DNA of 64,000 nt from Piscicola geometra (GCA_943735955.1 OX030957.1:751001-815000); one strand, 5' to 3'. Positions 37,785-49,726 are shown, numbered from the stretch's first letter. Notes: generated from the sequence alone by a model not told the origin. Numbers and translations are program-made.

Positions 37785-40449
37785 ATGCCGATTTATAGGC
37801 CAAGCAAGAATTTAGATATTAAATTCGAAAAGTTGAATACATCAACCCTAGAAAGCCTTCACCAAGCAAAGGTATATTCAATATTGAAACTTAAACTTCA
37901 AAATATAAAAGATCATTGTGTGATATAAAATTTATAGTATAAATTTTATACTCATGTGGTTACTTATTTCATGAATTTCTTATTTATATATTATAAAATT
38001 TAATAAATGTTTAATAACTTTCAGTTTTTTGATTTTTTAAAAAGACAAAATAAAAAAATCTTTTTAAAAGTGTAATCTGAATAGTATAAAAATCAACCCT
38101 TTTTCTATTCACAGTTAGATAATAAAGATGTTGAAAAAATGGATGTTCGCGTGGTTGGCAAGGATAGGAGGAGGAGATGTTTCTGGCTGGCGACAGCTGT
38201 CTTCGGAGTGGTGTTGGTGGCCACTTCACTTCTCATCAGCCATAGCCTCTATATGCGCTTCCATCCGAGGGTTGGTAGCTCAATCAAGTTCCATCATGTT
38301 TTTGACATTTTATCATTGGTTGTTCTGGGTCATATTTAGCAATGCTTATGATGTTGCATGGCTTAATGAATAAAGATGATTTGAAAAATAATATATTTAA
38401 TGTTTAAAACTAATATCACCTGTTACAACACAGCCCTTCTGCATGGTGATCAGTGTGGACTACTTTGACAAGCAGGTTCATAAACCCCATTAAAAAGTCC
38501 TTTATCTATAATCTCACATAAAACTCACTCACCAACACACTTCACCATCATTAGTTGTGTGTATTGTCTCCCATCCAACAAACCACCACCAACAACAACA
38601 ACTCCAGAACCCCGGTTTCCATGGCAGTTTCAAAGAGAGCATCACCATCGACAACGAGCAGCTCTTTGAGATCCTCGAGGTACCGAGGGTGCAGTCCTAC
38701 ATGAGCAACGTCGTCATCCACGACTTCGAATATGTAGGTCTTTTGTGCTTTGTGTTTGTTGATAATTTATTCATTATCTCGGGTCCACATTGGATTGTTT
38801 ACTAACCGTAAAACACCATGTATAGGGCGCACTTGAAAAAGAAACCAACTTAACTCACACACCCTCTTCCACACCCACACACCCTCTTCCACACCCACAC
38901 ACCATCTTCCCCACCCACACACCATCTTCCACACCCACACACCCTCTACCACACCCACACACCCTCTACCACACCCACACACCCTCTTCCACACCCACAC
39001 ACCCTCTACCACACCCACACACCCTCTTCCACACCCATACACCCTCTTCCACACCCACACACCATCTTCCCCACCCACACACCATCTTCCACACCCACAC
39101 ACCCTCTACCACACCCACACACCCTCTACCACACCCACACACACTCTACCACACCCACACACCCTCTACCACACCCACACACACTCTACCACACATCCAC
39201 ACACACTCAACCACACATCCACACACACTCTACCACACATCCACACCCTTTCCACCCCAAAGAACGTCACAGGGGTGGTGAACCACGTCAGGGGCGTTTG
39301 TTACATCCTCAAGTTGGACCACTCACGCACACACCCCCCTAAGGACGCCCTCAACCTCCTCAAGAAGTTCAAGGTGCTTCTCATCATCATCATCGTCGTC
39401 ATCATCATCAGTATCATCATCATCGTCAGTATCATCATCGTCGTCCTCGTCGTCACAATCATTATCATTAATACCATCATCATCATTATCATAATCATCA
39501 TCATTCTACTGTTTCAGCAATAGCAGCATTGATCTTTTTTATCGTTTTTATTTCATCATCATCATCATCATTATTGACATTCGTTTCATTATCATAATAT
39601 ATGTCTGCTATCATCATCATCATCATCTTCACCACCACCATTACAAGTCGGGTCACTACGTCAAGCGCAGCAGCGTAACGAACGAGTTTTATGCCCTGGA
39701 GTTGCCTGCAAAGACGGACCTGAGTGCATATGGACCTCTGGTGCAAACGGACTGCGCCTACTACGACGTGTATTACTTGCGTAAAATTGGTACGTGCTTT
39801 TTCGGGTAGTCTCAGTGTTGTTTTTTCCGTTTTTTTATATATTACTTATGGCTGGGCTTTAATTATATTTCAAAATGTATCTGTATAACTTCTACCCCAT
39901 CATCATCACTATCATCATCATCATCACAATCACCACCATCATCATCATTATTACTACTATCATCAACACAGATCCGGTGGAAGAACTGAGGAAGGACGGG
40001 TTGAGGGTGGTTGACCACAAGGCAAGCTCCCTCGTCCCCAATCCAGGTGTCATTCATTGCCTTCTTTGATCATTTTGTCTTTTAAATTGATTTAATACTT
40101 TTATTGGTTAAATTAAATGAAAGTTCCAGAATGATCATTGTAATCACCGCCTTCATCATCATCACCACCATCATCATCACCTTCATCATAATCACCACCA
40201 TTACCACTATCACCATCATTACCAGCACCACAACCATCACCACTATCACCACAACTATCACCATCATCATCATCATCATCCGCACAGAATCCAATGACGA
40301 CGACGACGATTACTATGGTGATGATGAGTATGACGGAGAGGTGGTTGCCAAGCAGGGCACCAAAGAGGCGTGGAGGAAGGGGGAGGGCCTGGTGGATGCA
40401 GCGGCTGATGATGAACAGATCGGCGCTATGATGAAGCAAAACTATAACA

Positions 40450-40482
<33 letters not shown>

Positions 40483-42195
40483 TTGGTGGAGATGATGATG
40501 ATGATGGCGATGATGATGATCATGATCATGATGGTGATGATGATAGTCATAGTGATGATGATGAAGACAGTTTGGGAGAGGATAAGTTTATGGATGTGAA
40601 TGTAGCAGAGGAGGAAGAGGAGGAGGAGGACGGTGGTTATGATAGTAGTGATGATGCTTCAGATAGTGAAATTGAGGAACGTGAAGAGGTTAAGAGAGGG
40701 GGAAGGAAGAGTGGGAGAAAGGGTGGAAGGAAGGATGGGAGAGGGAGAAAGGGTGGAAGGAAGGATGGGAGAGGGAGAAAGGGTGGAAGGAAGAGATACA
40801 ATGAGGAGAAGTGGGATGGTGTGGAGGGGGAAGGAGTGAGGCACAAAAGATCACTGCGTGGTGTAGAGGCTAGAAAAGAAAGGAATGAAGGAGAGAGAGG
40901 GAGTGTAAAGGGAGGGGAGAGAGGAGGGAGTGTAAAGAGAGGGGAAGAAGAGAGGGCAAAAGGAGGGGAGGATGATAAAAAGGGGGAGGGGCCAAAGGAG
41001 GTGCAGTGCCGTTTGACAGGCGAGTCGTACTGCTTGGGCACCATTGTTGCCCCCTCGATGCAGTGCCTCACTCTGGCCAGGTGTGGTGGAGGTGTGTGAG
41101 GTGGTGTGGTGCAGGTGTGTGAGGTGGTGTGGTGGAGGTGTGTGAGGTGGTGTGGTGGAGGTGTGTGAGGTGGTGTGGTGGAGGTGTGTGAGGTGGTGTG
41201 GTGGAGGTGTGTGAGGTGGTGTGGTGGAGGTGTGTGAGGTGGTGTGGTGGAGGTGTGTGAGTGAGGGGAGGTGTGTGAGGTGGTGTGGTGGAGGTGTGTG
41301 AGGTGGTGTGGTGGAGGTGTGTGAGGTGGTGTGGTGGAGGTGTGTGAGGTGGTGTGGTGGAGGTGTGTGAGGTGGTGTGGTGGGGGTGTGTGAGGTGGTG
41401 TGGTGGAGGTGTGTGAGTGAGGGGAGGTGTGTGAGGTGGTGTGGTGGAGGTGTGTGAGTGAGGGGAGGTGTGTGAGGTGGTGTGGTGGAGGTGTGTGAGT
41501 GAGGGGAGGTGTGTGAGTGAGGGGAGGTGTGTGAGGGAGTTGAGGTGTGTGAGGGAGTTGAGGTGTGGTGAGGGAGTGATGGTGTGTGAGGAAGGATGAG
41601 GGTGTAGTGGATGTGTGTTAGGATGAGTGGGTGGTAAGTGAGTAGGGGTGAGGCAGTAGAGGTGTGTTTAGAATGAGTGGGTGGTTAGTGAGTGGAGGTG
41701 TGGTGAATGTGTAAAGGGGTACTGGGGGTTGAAGGCATGTTCGCGTAGGGGTTGTCAGTGGTTGTTGGAGTGTTGGGATACTATTCTGTGGTATGTGCTT
41801 CTTGTTGAGATAACTGCGCGTGAGAATTTGTATTTAAAAGCTTTGAAAAGGGAAATTGAAAGAAAAGAGGCACATGCACCATTTCGGATCGAAGTTTTTG
41901 TATATATCGTAGTTCATTTCTCCTTGCTGGGGAATTGTCGAGACTTTGGAAAGAACACAAGACTGGATTTATAAAGACTTTTTAATGGCAAATGGAGTTT
42001 TCATAGAAGGCAAAGGGTACATTGGAAAGGCATATCTCTTTCAATAGATACTCTATTTATACAGGGCCATCTTATACCGTAGTTAATAACCCTCGTAGCT
42101 TAGTGCTAGTTGATTCGTCCACCTGCCGTTTCTTTGTTGTTTGCAGTGCCTTACTCGCTTTCGCTTGTGACTTTCCTCCGTGGCTTTCTCGATGA
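37785..42195 (+). CDS. Type II membrane BRICHOS-domain proprotein (ITM2/chondromodulin-like)
   Basis: Nine exons: 37785-37871, 38115-38270, 38434-38475, 38608-38733, 39263-39373, 39648-39789, 39972-40046, 40288-41080 and 42147-42195. The total is 1,581 bases, 526 residues, all phases consistent. Features in order: a short cytosolic segment ending DRRRRCFW, one membrane helix near residues 50-70 without signal peptide (type II), then a BRICHOS domain (KESITIDNEQLFEI; VVIHDFEY; GVCYILKL with the first Cys; TDCAYYDVYYL with the second). ITM2B has the same order. A strongly acidic (D10 run, residues about 300-360), then basic (GRKGGRKDGRG repeats) insert follows. The site RHKR|S near 40839 fits furin, which in ITM2B and chondromodulin releases the C-terminal peptide. 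The tail has four Cys. The last exon rests on a strong acceptor at 42146; without it the frame stops at 41099. Confidence 0.85.
38858..39245. repeat. 20-bp minisatellite in BRICHOS intron
   Basis: About 19 copies of accctctaccacacccacac and close variants. The array stops only about 17 bases before the acceptor of the exon at 39263. Confidence 0.92.
39380..40285. repeat. (ATC)n-type trinucleotide tracts in three BRICHOS introns
   Basis: Tracts of atc/acc triplets fill much of the introns at 39380-39510, 39552-39640, 39896-39965 and 40154-40280. Each intron's 3' end merges from the repeat almost directly into the acceptor (for example catcaacacag and ccgcacag). The exons at 39648-39789 and 39972-40046 lie between. 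Confidence 0.85.
41081..41560. repeat. 23-bp minisatellite starting at BRICHOS splice donor
   Basis: About 20 copies of ggtgtgtgaggtggtgtg plus gtgga, with a variant unit (gtgtgtgagtgagggga) towards the end. The array starts at the GT of the donor that ends exon 8 (41080) and occupies the last intron. Confidence 0.92.
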
Positions 42196-42504
42196 TTTCT
42201 CGATGATTTCTCCATCCAGAGTTATTTCATTTCTCGGCTTCTTCGCGAACTATGAGTTTACGTTCTACAAGCTTTAGCTTCTTAGAAGGTGTCTTCATTT
42301 CAACAGTGTTCAGCTCATGAGCTGCTTTTTAGGACTTGAAATAATTCATGAGAATTTAATCTCAATCTCTACTTGGTCCAGATTTATTAAGTAGTTTCGC
42401 TTTTTTGTTCCAAGAATTATGTTTCATATTATTTGATAATACCCAAAACACCAATTTGTATTTCCATGTATAATTTATGTTGCATATATTGCTAGCACTT
42501 ATAT

Positions 42505-42510
42505 AATAAA
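42505..42510 (+). terminator. Polyadenylation signal AATAAA of BRICHOS gene
   Basis: AATAAA about 310 bases after the stop in the proposed last exon and before the convergent KLF gene. Confidence 0.45.
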
Positions 42511-42519
42511 AACTCATTT

Positions 42520-43850
42520 TTCTCGCAACATTATCTTCTAATTATTGTATTTATTTTTATATCTATATAAATTTACACACCGCTCTCAAAGCAAGACCAC
42601 ACAACAACGTAGCTATTTACTGATGCTACAATGATAAATTCTAAACACCACCAGCACTCTAGCCTTAATTTTTTTAGGGAATTTTTGATTTCGACAAATA
42701 TTTCTAATTTAAATGCGTATCATGACGTTTTAATTAAATCTTATGAATCATTGAATCATATTACGTCCATCTTAATTGCGTGCTAATTAATATAGAGATG
42801 TATTCATCATTTGGTTACTTAAGGATATATTTAATATTTTCTTCGATTTTCAGGATCAATTAAAACTCATTTAAAAAACTTTAATCGACAGGAATTTTAT
42901 TTTATTTTTCAATCTACTCATTCAAATAAGTTATTTGAACATTAAGTATTTTAAATGATCACATATTAATTACCGATTAGATAAAGGTTTGAGCTCTTTG
43001 ATAACTTATAACAGTTTCCTTCATTCTGACTTTTATTTCATCTTCAAATTTACTATTACTTTTTCTTTTGCTAAGTGAACACTAAATTGATCATCATTTT
43101 AATATTCTAAATGCGTATAATTATATCAATTTATGTAGGCTTTGGAAGATGTTATTACTGCTAATAATTGCTTTAAATGAATCATGGCCTTCTCTGTTTG
43201 CATTATGAAGGCTTATATTTAGATAGGAAGGGAAAATTCAATTAAATTTTCTTTAAAATGCTGCTTTAAAAATTATTTATTTTTTAAATTGTTAATCAGA
43301 ATCCATGCAGTATAGAAAATAATTGATTTTGAATAGTATTATCTAAAATTGTAAACCACTTTAGGTTTCAGATATGGCACTTTGATCAATTTTGTATCGC
43401 TTTTTTTATCTTTCATTCGTGCATTTATTTTTTTGACTCATTCAACTTAAATTATTTAAATTCATTTTATATTATTTTTATATTATTTTTTTTACATCGT
43501 TTCATTGAAATCACATTCCAACGAATATTAATTTTCAATCCTATAACTTTCATATCTCGACATTTCAAGCATATCTATTTGAATCAACTGTTCACAACTT
43601 AGTTCACGGCTTAGTTTTCTTCTATACTGCTTACAGTTTAGCATTAGATATAAGCTTTAGACATTTTTATTTGACTTTTCTTGAATTTTTGTTGGCTAAT
43701 AATCTTGATTTTGAACTGGCAACGGCGAAGATTTTATATTTTCATATTTGACTGAGCTACATTAATGTGAGATTAAAATGAGTTTTTTTAAATAAAAAAG
43801 TTCTAGAAATGTTGTTTTTATAAAGAAATATACAAATAAATAAAAATACG
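42520..43850. other. AT-rich intergenic stretch
   Basis: Nothing coding or repetitive is recognised between the convergent 3' ends of the BRICHOS and KLF genes. Confidence 0.5.
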
Positions 43851-43856
43851 TATGAC

Positions 43857-44912
43857 TCAAAACTTCTTCAGTATGGACAGACAAGCATGAACACCTTCTC
43901 CTCCACCTGCAGTCTTCCTACTGTGTATCTTGAGGTGCTTGTTGACGTGGTCTGAGCGGGCGAACCTCTTGCCGCAGCAGTGGCACTCGAACGGCTTCTC
44001 ACCGCTGTGCGAGCGCATGTGTCTGGCTAGTTCGTCCGAACGTGAGAACCTCCACGAACAGCTGGGCCACGAGCACTTGAAGGGCCGTTCCCCGGTGTGC
44101 CTGCGTGCGTGCGTCCTCAGGTGCGTCTTCTTGGCGTACACTCTGGTGCAGCCTGCGTGGGAGCATCGGTGCAGCGTGCTGCTGAGACTACCTTGCCTCT
44201 GCTGGAAGGTCGGGAAACTGGCAATGTTGGTGGATTTATATGTAAATAGAAGATAATCTATAAGTTGAAAGTTTCATTTTGAAATCTCGCATTCAATTAA
44301 GAAATGTCTGCCTGAGACTAAATTTAGATGCGCAATATCTAGGATTAAAACAAAAATAATCGCTACTTACAGGTTTTGAAAAAATATTATTTCGTGTGTG
44401 TGTGGCTTGCTTTTGTCAGCTAGGGGTTCCGTCGAACAGTAGTTGTGGTCTGATGAACTGTTACTTGTCTCAATACATCTTTTTTCTTTTTTTATACCAC
44501 CATATAGTTCTTTATTGCTGGTTGAATCGTCTTGGCCGATAGAAAGATCTAAAAGTGGAGAATCTTGCTTTTCAAATCCGTTTAGGCATTTTTCCTCGTT
44601 TTCATTTTTACAATCTTTTTTGCTTGCAGGATTATTTGATTGTTGTGGAACACGATTTGATGGAGAAGAATGTTGATGACAACGTTGAAGAAAAGACAAA
44701 CTCGCAACAGCTTCTTGTTGTTTTTCCGATGGGCTAGTATCCTCTGTTGAACCTTTTAACCACACGACTTGCTCTGACTCTTCCTCAGTCTGGTGTCCAT
44801 CAAGGCTTCTGAAGAAGTCTTCATCTTGCGGACAGATGAAGTCGAGGAACTTGTCATCAATGAACTGGCTCAAAACCTCGAGTGAAAAGTCGATTTTTGT
44901 GCTGTTTGTCAT
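43857..44912 (-). CDS. Krueppel-like zinc-finger transcription factor, KLF15-like
   Basis: Two exons, 44912-44371 and 44217-43857 (TGA), give 300 residues; the CT|T junction restores Leu. Three C-terminal C2H2 fingers with KLF spacing: HRCSHAGCTRVYAKKTHLRT (CX4C), KCSWPSCSWRFSRSDELARH (CX4C) and ECHCCGKRFARSDHVNKHLK (CX2C), with linkers TGERPFK and SGEKPFE. Finger 2 contacts are R-DEL-R and finger 3 R-DH-K, which read GC/GT boxes in the family. WRFSRSDELARH.RSHSG and KRFARSDH..KH.K.H match KLF15 better than KLF9/13 or KLF4/5. The N-terminal half is acidic and unstructured (DFSLEVLSQFIDDKFLDF), a plausible activation segment. The chosen start is the only ATG before the acidic block; the frame is open upstream without ATG. 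Confidence 0.93.
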
Positions 44913-44949
44913 TTTGTCTTCAACAGGCAACAATCTTTGTAGGCGATTT

Positions 44950-46935
44950 TTTACTCACTTTAAAAGTAATATTGATCTTTGATATTGCAATTTTGAATTG
45001 GATTGAGTCAATAGTCATTTTTAACAAAGAATGTTTTAAATATAAATGTACAAACTTACCGATCTAAAGTTGCATCTAGAGTCTGTGCTATTACCATTAC
45101 ACCAGACGGAACTCCCTAGCTGTCATAGGTTTGTTAAATTGTTTAATTATAAAGCCATTTTCTTTGGTTCGTTTATATGATAATATAAATGCATACATGC
45201 CTGTGTGTGAAATGTAGAGTAGATGTATAGAAATAGAATAACTCAATAAGCTGGAAACTTCAAGGATGAAAAACTTGGAAGATTAAATAAAAGAGTTAAA
45301 GTGTTTCTTTTTCGACTCAAATCAATATTCAGTTCTATGTATTTTTAGGTTCATCATGAGTCTAAAATGTGTTCAAACGCCTAGGAATGCAGCTATTTCA
45401 ACCTTCATAAAACTAAAATTTCAAATAAGGAAACTGATTGAATGAGTGCATTTACCAAAATAGATTGATGAGGATATGACAAGGTTGGAAAGACCTCGGC
45501 TGGTGGAGACGTGACCAGTCGTTAATGCTACTGATGTGGTGGAAAGTAAAATTAAAGTACTTTTTTCTAGTTATGAATAATTAAAAATTTGAAACATTTT
45601 AAACAATTAAAGTTCAGTTTAACTCAATTTAACAGTCATTAATAGGATGGAAAATTAAATGGAATTATTAATCATTAATTTTAAATTATTATGAATAATT
45701 ATAAAAATTTTAAAAAATTAAAGTTCAATTTAGTTAACTAAAATAAGCTCTAAAATGTATATAAAATTTTACAAAAGAGCTTCCAGAAATAGTTCGTTCC
45801 TTCTTTCATTCAATGTTCCTTCTTTCATTCAATTAATAAACATTCCATCGGCTTGTTAATTGTTTAATAGCTTTGCGTGCGCTATTTTTAATTCAGATGG
45901 CCTTCGTCGTTTATAGAAACACTACCCTACGCTTGATGAAGACGAGTTACTGAATTAAGACTAATTAAATTGTATTCTTTTCAGAGTTTAATCCGCCATA
46001 AAGAAATTTAAGAAAATTGTATAAAATAAAATTTTAAAAAGATAACAGTTTAAATAAAAAGTTTAAATAGATAACAGTTTAAATAAAAAGTTTAAATAGA
46101 TAACAGTTTAAATAAAAAGTTTAAATAGATAACAGTTCAAATAAAAAGTTTAAATAGATAACAGTTTAAATAAAAAGTTTAAATAGATAACATTTCAAAT
46201 AATAGTATAATAGAAAAATAGATACAGAGACGAGAGGAAATGAAGGATTAGGTATTTGGGTGACAGTAAGAGACGGTTAAATTATTTGGAGCAGGTGAAA
46301 GAGAAAGTGGCTTGACATCATGGCGAGAGTGCAGTGGAATGGATCTGACTAATAAAAGGAGCAAACGACTCACTAAAATGAACAATTGCAACGAAGCTTT
46401 TGTTTGTATTTACTGACGATTAACTGTCGTGAAATTCGGGTCAACATGGAATTGGAAAAGTCTTTGGCGGAGATTTTTATTCCAAGCTATTGTAAGAGAA
46501 ATACTAAGTTTGCAAAATGTCTTTAAAAGAAATTCAAATTTGAAATATAGATTTATGTTTTATGAAAAATATTTATTTCCTTCCCATCAAAGAACTATTT
46601 CGTTTTTAAAACTTTTTCTTTGATTTTTTCCCCATCCTTCCCAACATAAATGCACGCAAAATAATGTTTTAAAATCAATAACCTATGGATTAAATTATAA
46701 AATTCAGATTTGTAAAACAAAAAGTCCCACAGTTAACAAATCCAATCTGACAGAATTTCCTTTATAATACCTCTGATCCATTAATCAACAGAGTAACTAA
46801 ATCATCGTAATCACCAAAAATCGCATAAAATCCCCCAACAACACACTCACCCACAACAAACCTCCACAAACCACTATTTAGTTCCTCGACACACCTACTC
46901 GAAGCGAGCTATTTGCGTGTTCGCAATTAGTGGCC
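44950..46935. other. Intergenic stretch between two zinc-finger genes
   Basis: AT-rich DNA with no gene seen, containing a 29-bp minisatellite at 46039-46195. It must hold the KLF promoter. Confidence 0.5.
46039..46195. repeat. 29-bp minisatellite
   Basis: About five copies of gataacagtttaaataaa plus aagtttaaata with few changes. Confidence 0.88.
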
Positions 46936-46940
46936 GAGCT

Positions 46941-47010
46941 TAATTAACACATGTGAGCAAGCAGGCATCGGCCTTATAAGCCGCCGTTCCAACCGCTTTC
47001 GCCCAGTCAC
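46941..47010 (+). promoter_or_regulatory. Core promoter of the C2H2 gene: TATA box and initiator
   Basis: TATAAG at 46975-46980 is followed 30 bases later by an initiator-like ccAgtca (A at 47005), the canonical spacing. Just upstream are a TAATTA homeodomain core (46941) and a palindromic E-box CACATGTG (46948-46955). There is no ATG between 47005 and the proposed start at 47324, which supports this as the 5' end. Confidence 0.6.
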
Positions 47011-47323
47011 CAACTTTCCAGCTTCTCGGTGATCTAACCATCGCCGTTGTGCTTGAAATAATTTTTAACTAGTAATTTAGTAGAGATTAAAAATTTTCTT
47101 TAATATAGTATCTTCTAAAGTATATTCTAACAAATTGATAATTGTAAAGAATTATAACGATACAAAATATAAATTATTTTCCCGAAAATTAGCCAAAGTA
47201 TATTTAACTTGTTACCAAATCCAGCGAAAAGACCGCATTGGGAGGCTCCAAGACCTGAACAAGATTCTCAAGCGAGGAAGAATCAGTTCTTCGTCTTCTT
47301 CGAAGACACACCAAGCATCCAGC

Positions 47324-48115
47324 ATGTCGACGGGTCGAGTCAGCTTCAAGAAGCACTACCACTGTCCCAACTGCAAGTACAGCACTGACCGCAAGAACAA
47401 CCTCAAGCGCCATCTATCGACCATGCACGAGAACAGCCAGAAGGTGCTCGAATGCTGTGACCGAACTTTTCCGAATAAGTCTTCGCTCAAAGAGCACGTG
47501 AGTCAGCACCACGCCACAGAGGGGTACGTCTGCGTGGTGTGCCAGAAGAGTTTCTCTCGCAAGGCTCTCCTCAAACGACATCTGGTCATCCACGATGAAG
47601 GCAAGGCGCTCAAATGCTTTCGGTGTGACTACTCGACTTGCCACAAGAGCAACCTTGACCGACACCTCAAAAAGCACAAGAACAACATGACAGACCTGAA
47701 CTATGTCAACTACTTTTCTTACTTCAACCACGCATATTGCAACAATGACTTTCGCTACCCTTATCCAAGCTTTTACAATCGATTTCAACCCAATGAAACT
47801 GCTGGCCTCTCCGTTAAGATGAATCCTAATGAAACGAGAAACTTCAATTTCAGTCCTAAAAACGTCATTCCACATCTTCCCAACAAGCCTGAAGCTCTGG
47901 CGTGGGACGCTTCGAACGACAGTGGATCGATGGGCAAGGACCCTGTGCTTTCGTTGAACTCAGGACTGTCAGACAATTCCATCTTGAACCATCAGATCGC
48001 GTCTCTCAACGGAAGCCCAGAAGCACCTTACAGCGATTATCTAAGGTCTGTCCTCATGAAGCAGCTTCTCCTCGTCAACTTTGGCTACTACCACTTCATC
48101 CAGCAGCTTTTGTGA
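47324..48115 (+). CDS. C2H2 zinc-finger protein, apparently uninterrupted coding exon
   Basis: 263 residues from the first ATG after the predicted start site. Near the N-terminus are four finger units: YHCPNCKYSTDRKNNLKRHL (complete); LECCDRTFPNKSSLKEHV (only adjacent cysteines, so the CX2C knuckle is broken); YVCVVCQKSFSRKALLKRHL (complete); and LKCFRCDYSTCHKSNLDRHL (complete). The Y-S-T fingers resemble those of hunchback- and REST-type factors, but I cannot assign an orthologue. The C-terminal half is rich in Asn, Tyr, Ser and Phe with no domain. The frame is open upstream to about 47135 with no ATG, and a cag acceptor at 47223 is possible, so an upstream exon is not excluded. The gene is GC-richer than its surroundings, as for other coding exons here. 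It is likely a nuclear DNA-binding regulator. Confidence 0.85.
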   Translation: MSTGRVSFKKHYHCPNCKYSTDRKNNLKRHLSTMHENSQKVLECCDRTFPNKSSLKEHVSQHHATEGYVCVVCQKSFSRKALLKRHLVIHDEGKALKCFRCDYSTCHKSNLDRHLKKHKNNMTDLNYVNYFSYFNHAYCNNDFRYPYPSFYNRFQPNETAGLSVKMNPNETRNFNFSPKNVIPHLPNKPEALAWDASNDSGSMGKDPVLSLNSGLSDNSILNHQIASLNGSPEAPYSDYLRSVLMKQLLLVNFGYYHFIQQLL

Positions 48116-48548
48116 AAAGTGGACACTTTATTGTGATCTTTTGAAATCGATTTACACGCTTAAGCGCCTTTACGCGTTTCTTTAATTGTTTGCTTTACAA
48201 GTGGTCATATATGAATTTTTCATTTTAAATGTTTTATTTAAAAAACGTTTTAAATTGAATTACATTCAAATGATTAAATATTATATTTATATAGGTTTTT
48301 TATATTCATAAAACTTCAGAATTATATGTAAAATCAAACATTTGAGTTTTCTGTTTTTCCATTATTAGATATTGTCTCTTAAATACTTATACTAATAATT
48401 TATAAAATAATGTTTTCGAATTATGAACTTGGATGATTTTCTAAAACAATTTTTTTTATTTGTAAATCACAATATTATTTCAGAAAACTTGTATATAAAT
48501 TATAATACATTTTAATACTATGCTAATACTGTTTCCAAATATTGACCA

Positions 48549-48554
48549 AATAAA
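48549..48554 (+). terminator. Polyadenylation signal AATAAA of C2H2 gene
   Basis: First AATAAA in the AT-rich 3' region, 434 bases after the stop codon. Confidence 0.5.
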
Positions 48555-48559
48555 AAACA

Positions 48560-49725
48560 GTTTTAAAATATTTTTTTAAAATGTTATTTAATTTTCAAAT
48601 TAAATATAAATGTTTAAATGGTATTTTGAAAATTGTGTATAATTTAAAACTAAAGCTATAAAAGTAATTTTAAAGGATCAATGAAAATATTTCGTTTTGA
48701 TGATAACAAGTTGTAGATAATCTTGTAAAAACTCTAAGGGGAAATGTCAATACTGGTAAGTTTAAAAATAGGACAAAGCCATCTTGAAAAAAGGCAATTT
48801 CGTTTATAAAATATAAAATATTCAAGAAGCAAATTCGATTTATTCAACATAACTATTGGGCTAAAAGAGAATATTTTTCAAATATGCTTGAATAAGTAGT
48901 TTCAAACCTTTTCTTCAATAACTCAAACACTAAGTCAGACAAATACCAAAGGCTAAAATTGTCAATATCTTAACTATCATTTAATTCACATTACTAAACT
49001 GTTAAATTATCGTAGTAATATTTTCCTAAACTGTTTCTTTTCAAACACATGCATACATAAATAGAAACGCAAAGCATTCTAATTTTTCTATCATGAAGAC
49101 CGCATAAAACAACGACTTCAAGCGACTACGCTAACTACATTTCACGCCACCACAAAAAGCTATACAACATAGGCTATATTATAGAGGCTATACTTCATGC
49201 TTGACAAGGCTCAGCACTGGTCAATAAAAATATTAGGGATATTATAGAAACAATATCATGAAAGCTTTTCCAAGTATCCATATTGTTTAAAATAGATTTG
49301 GTCGTTGCAATATAACTTTTTATTATGGCGATAAAATGGACGATAAGTGATTCCTTGAGAGATATGAACAAAATATATGTCTCGAAAATGGGTCGGAATA
49401 CAATTTTAAAAATATATAATTTAGAAAAATAATGATACATTTAAAAACTATGAAAATATCTAGGCGAATAATAATGCATTTCAATCTAATTTGAATAATA
49501 ATAATAATAAATGTTTTTTTTAATATTTTAATTTTTCACAATTATTATTTTACCTGAAAATTTTATACATTTTCAAGCCTTCAAAACATCAAAAATAAAA
49601 CGAGCATCAAAATGTAAGACCATCTTAAACTCAATCAGCAAAAAACTTTCAAAAAATCCACAAAAGATTATAACTCGCTTCTCATCATTAAGCCACTCAC
49701 CATAAAGCAACTGGTTCACACCCTT
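48560..49725. other. AT-rich intergenic stretch
   Basis: No gene or repeat array recognised. Convergent 3' ends (C2H2 gene and UNC93 gene) flank it. Confidence 0.5.
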
Positions 49726-49726
49726 C

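Noticed and set aside
42085..42145. Possible tRNA (A-box-like tagcttagtgcta)
   Set aside because: No B box at the right distance and no cloverleaf; the segment instead ends in a good splice acceptor.
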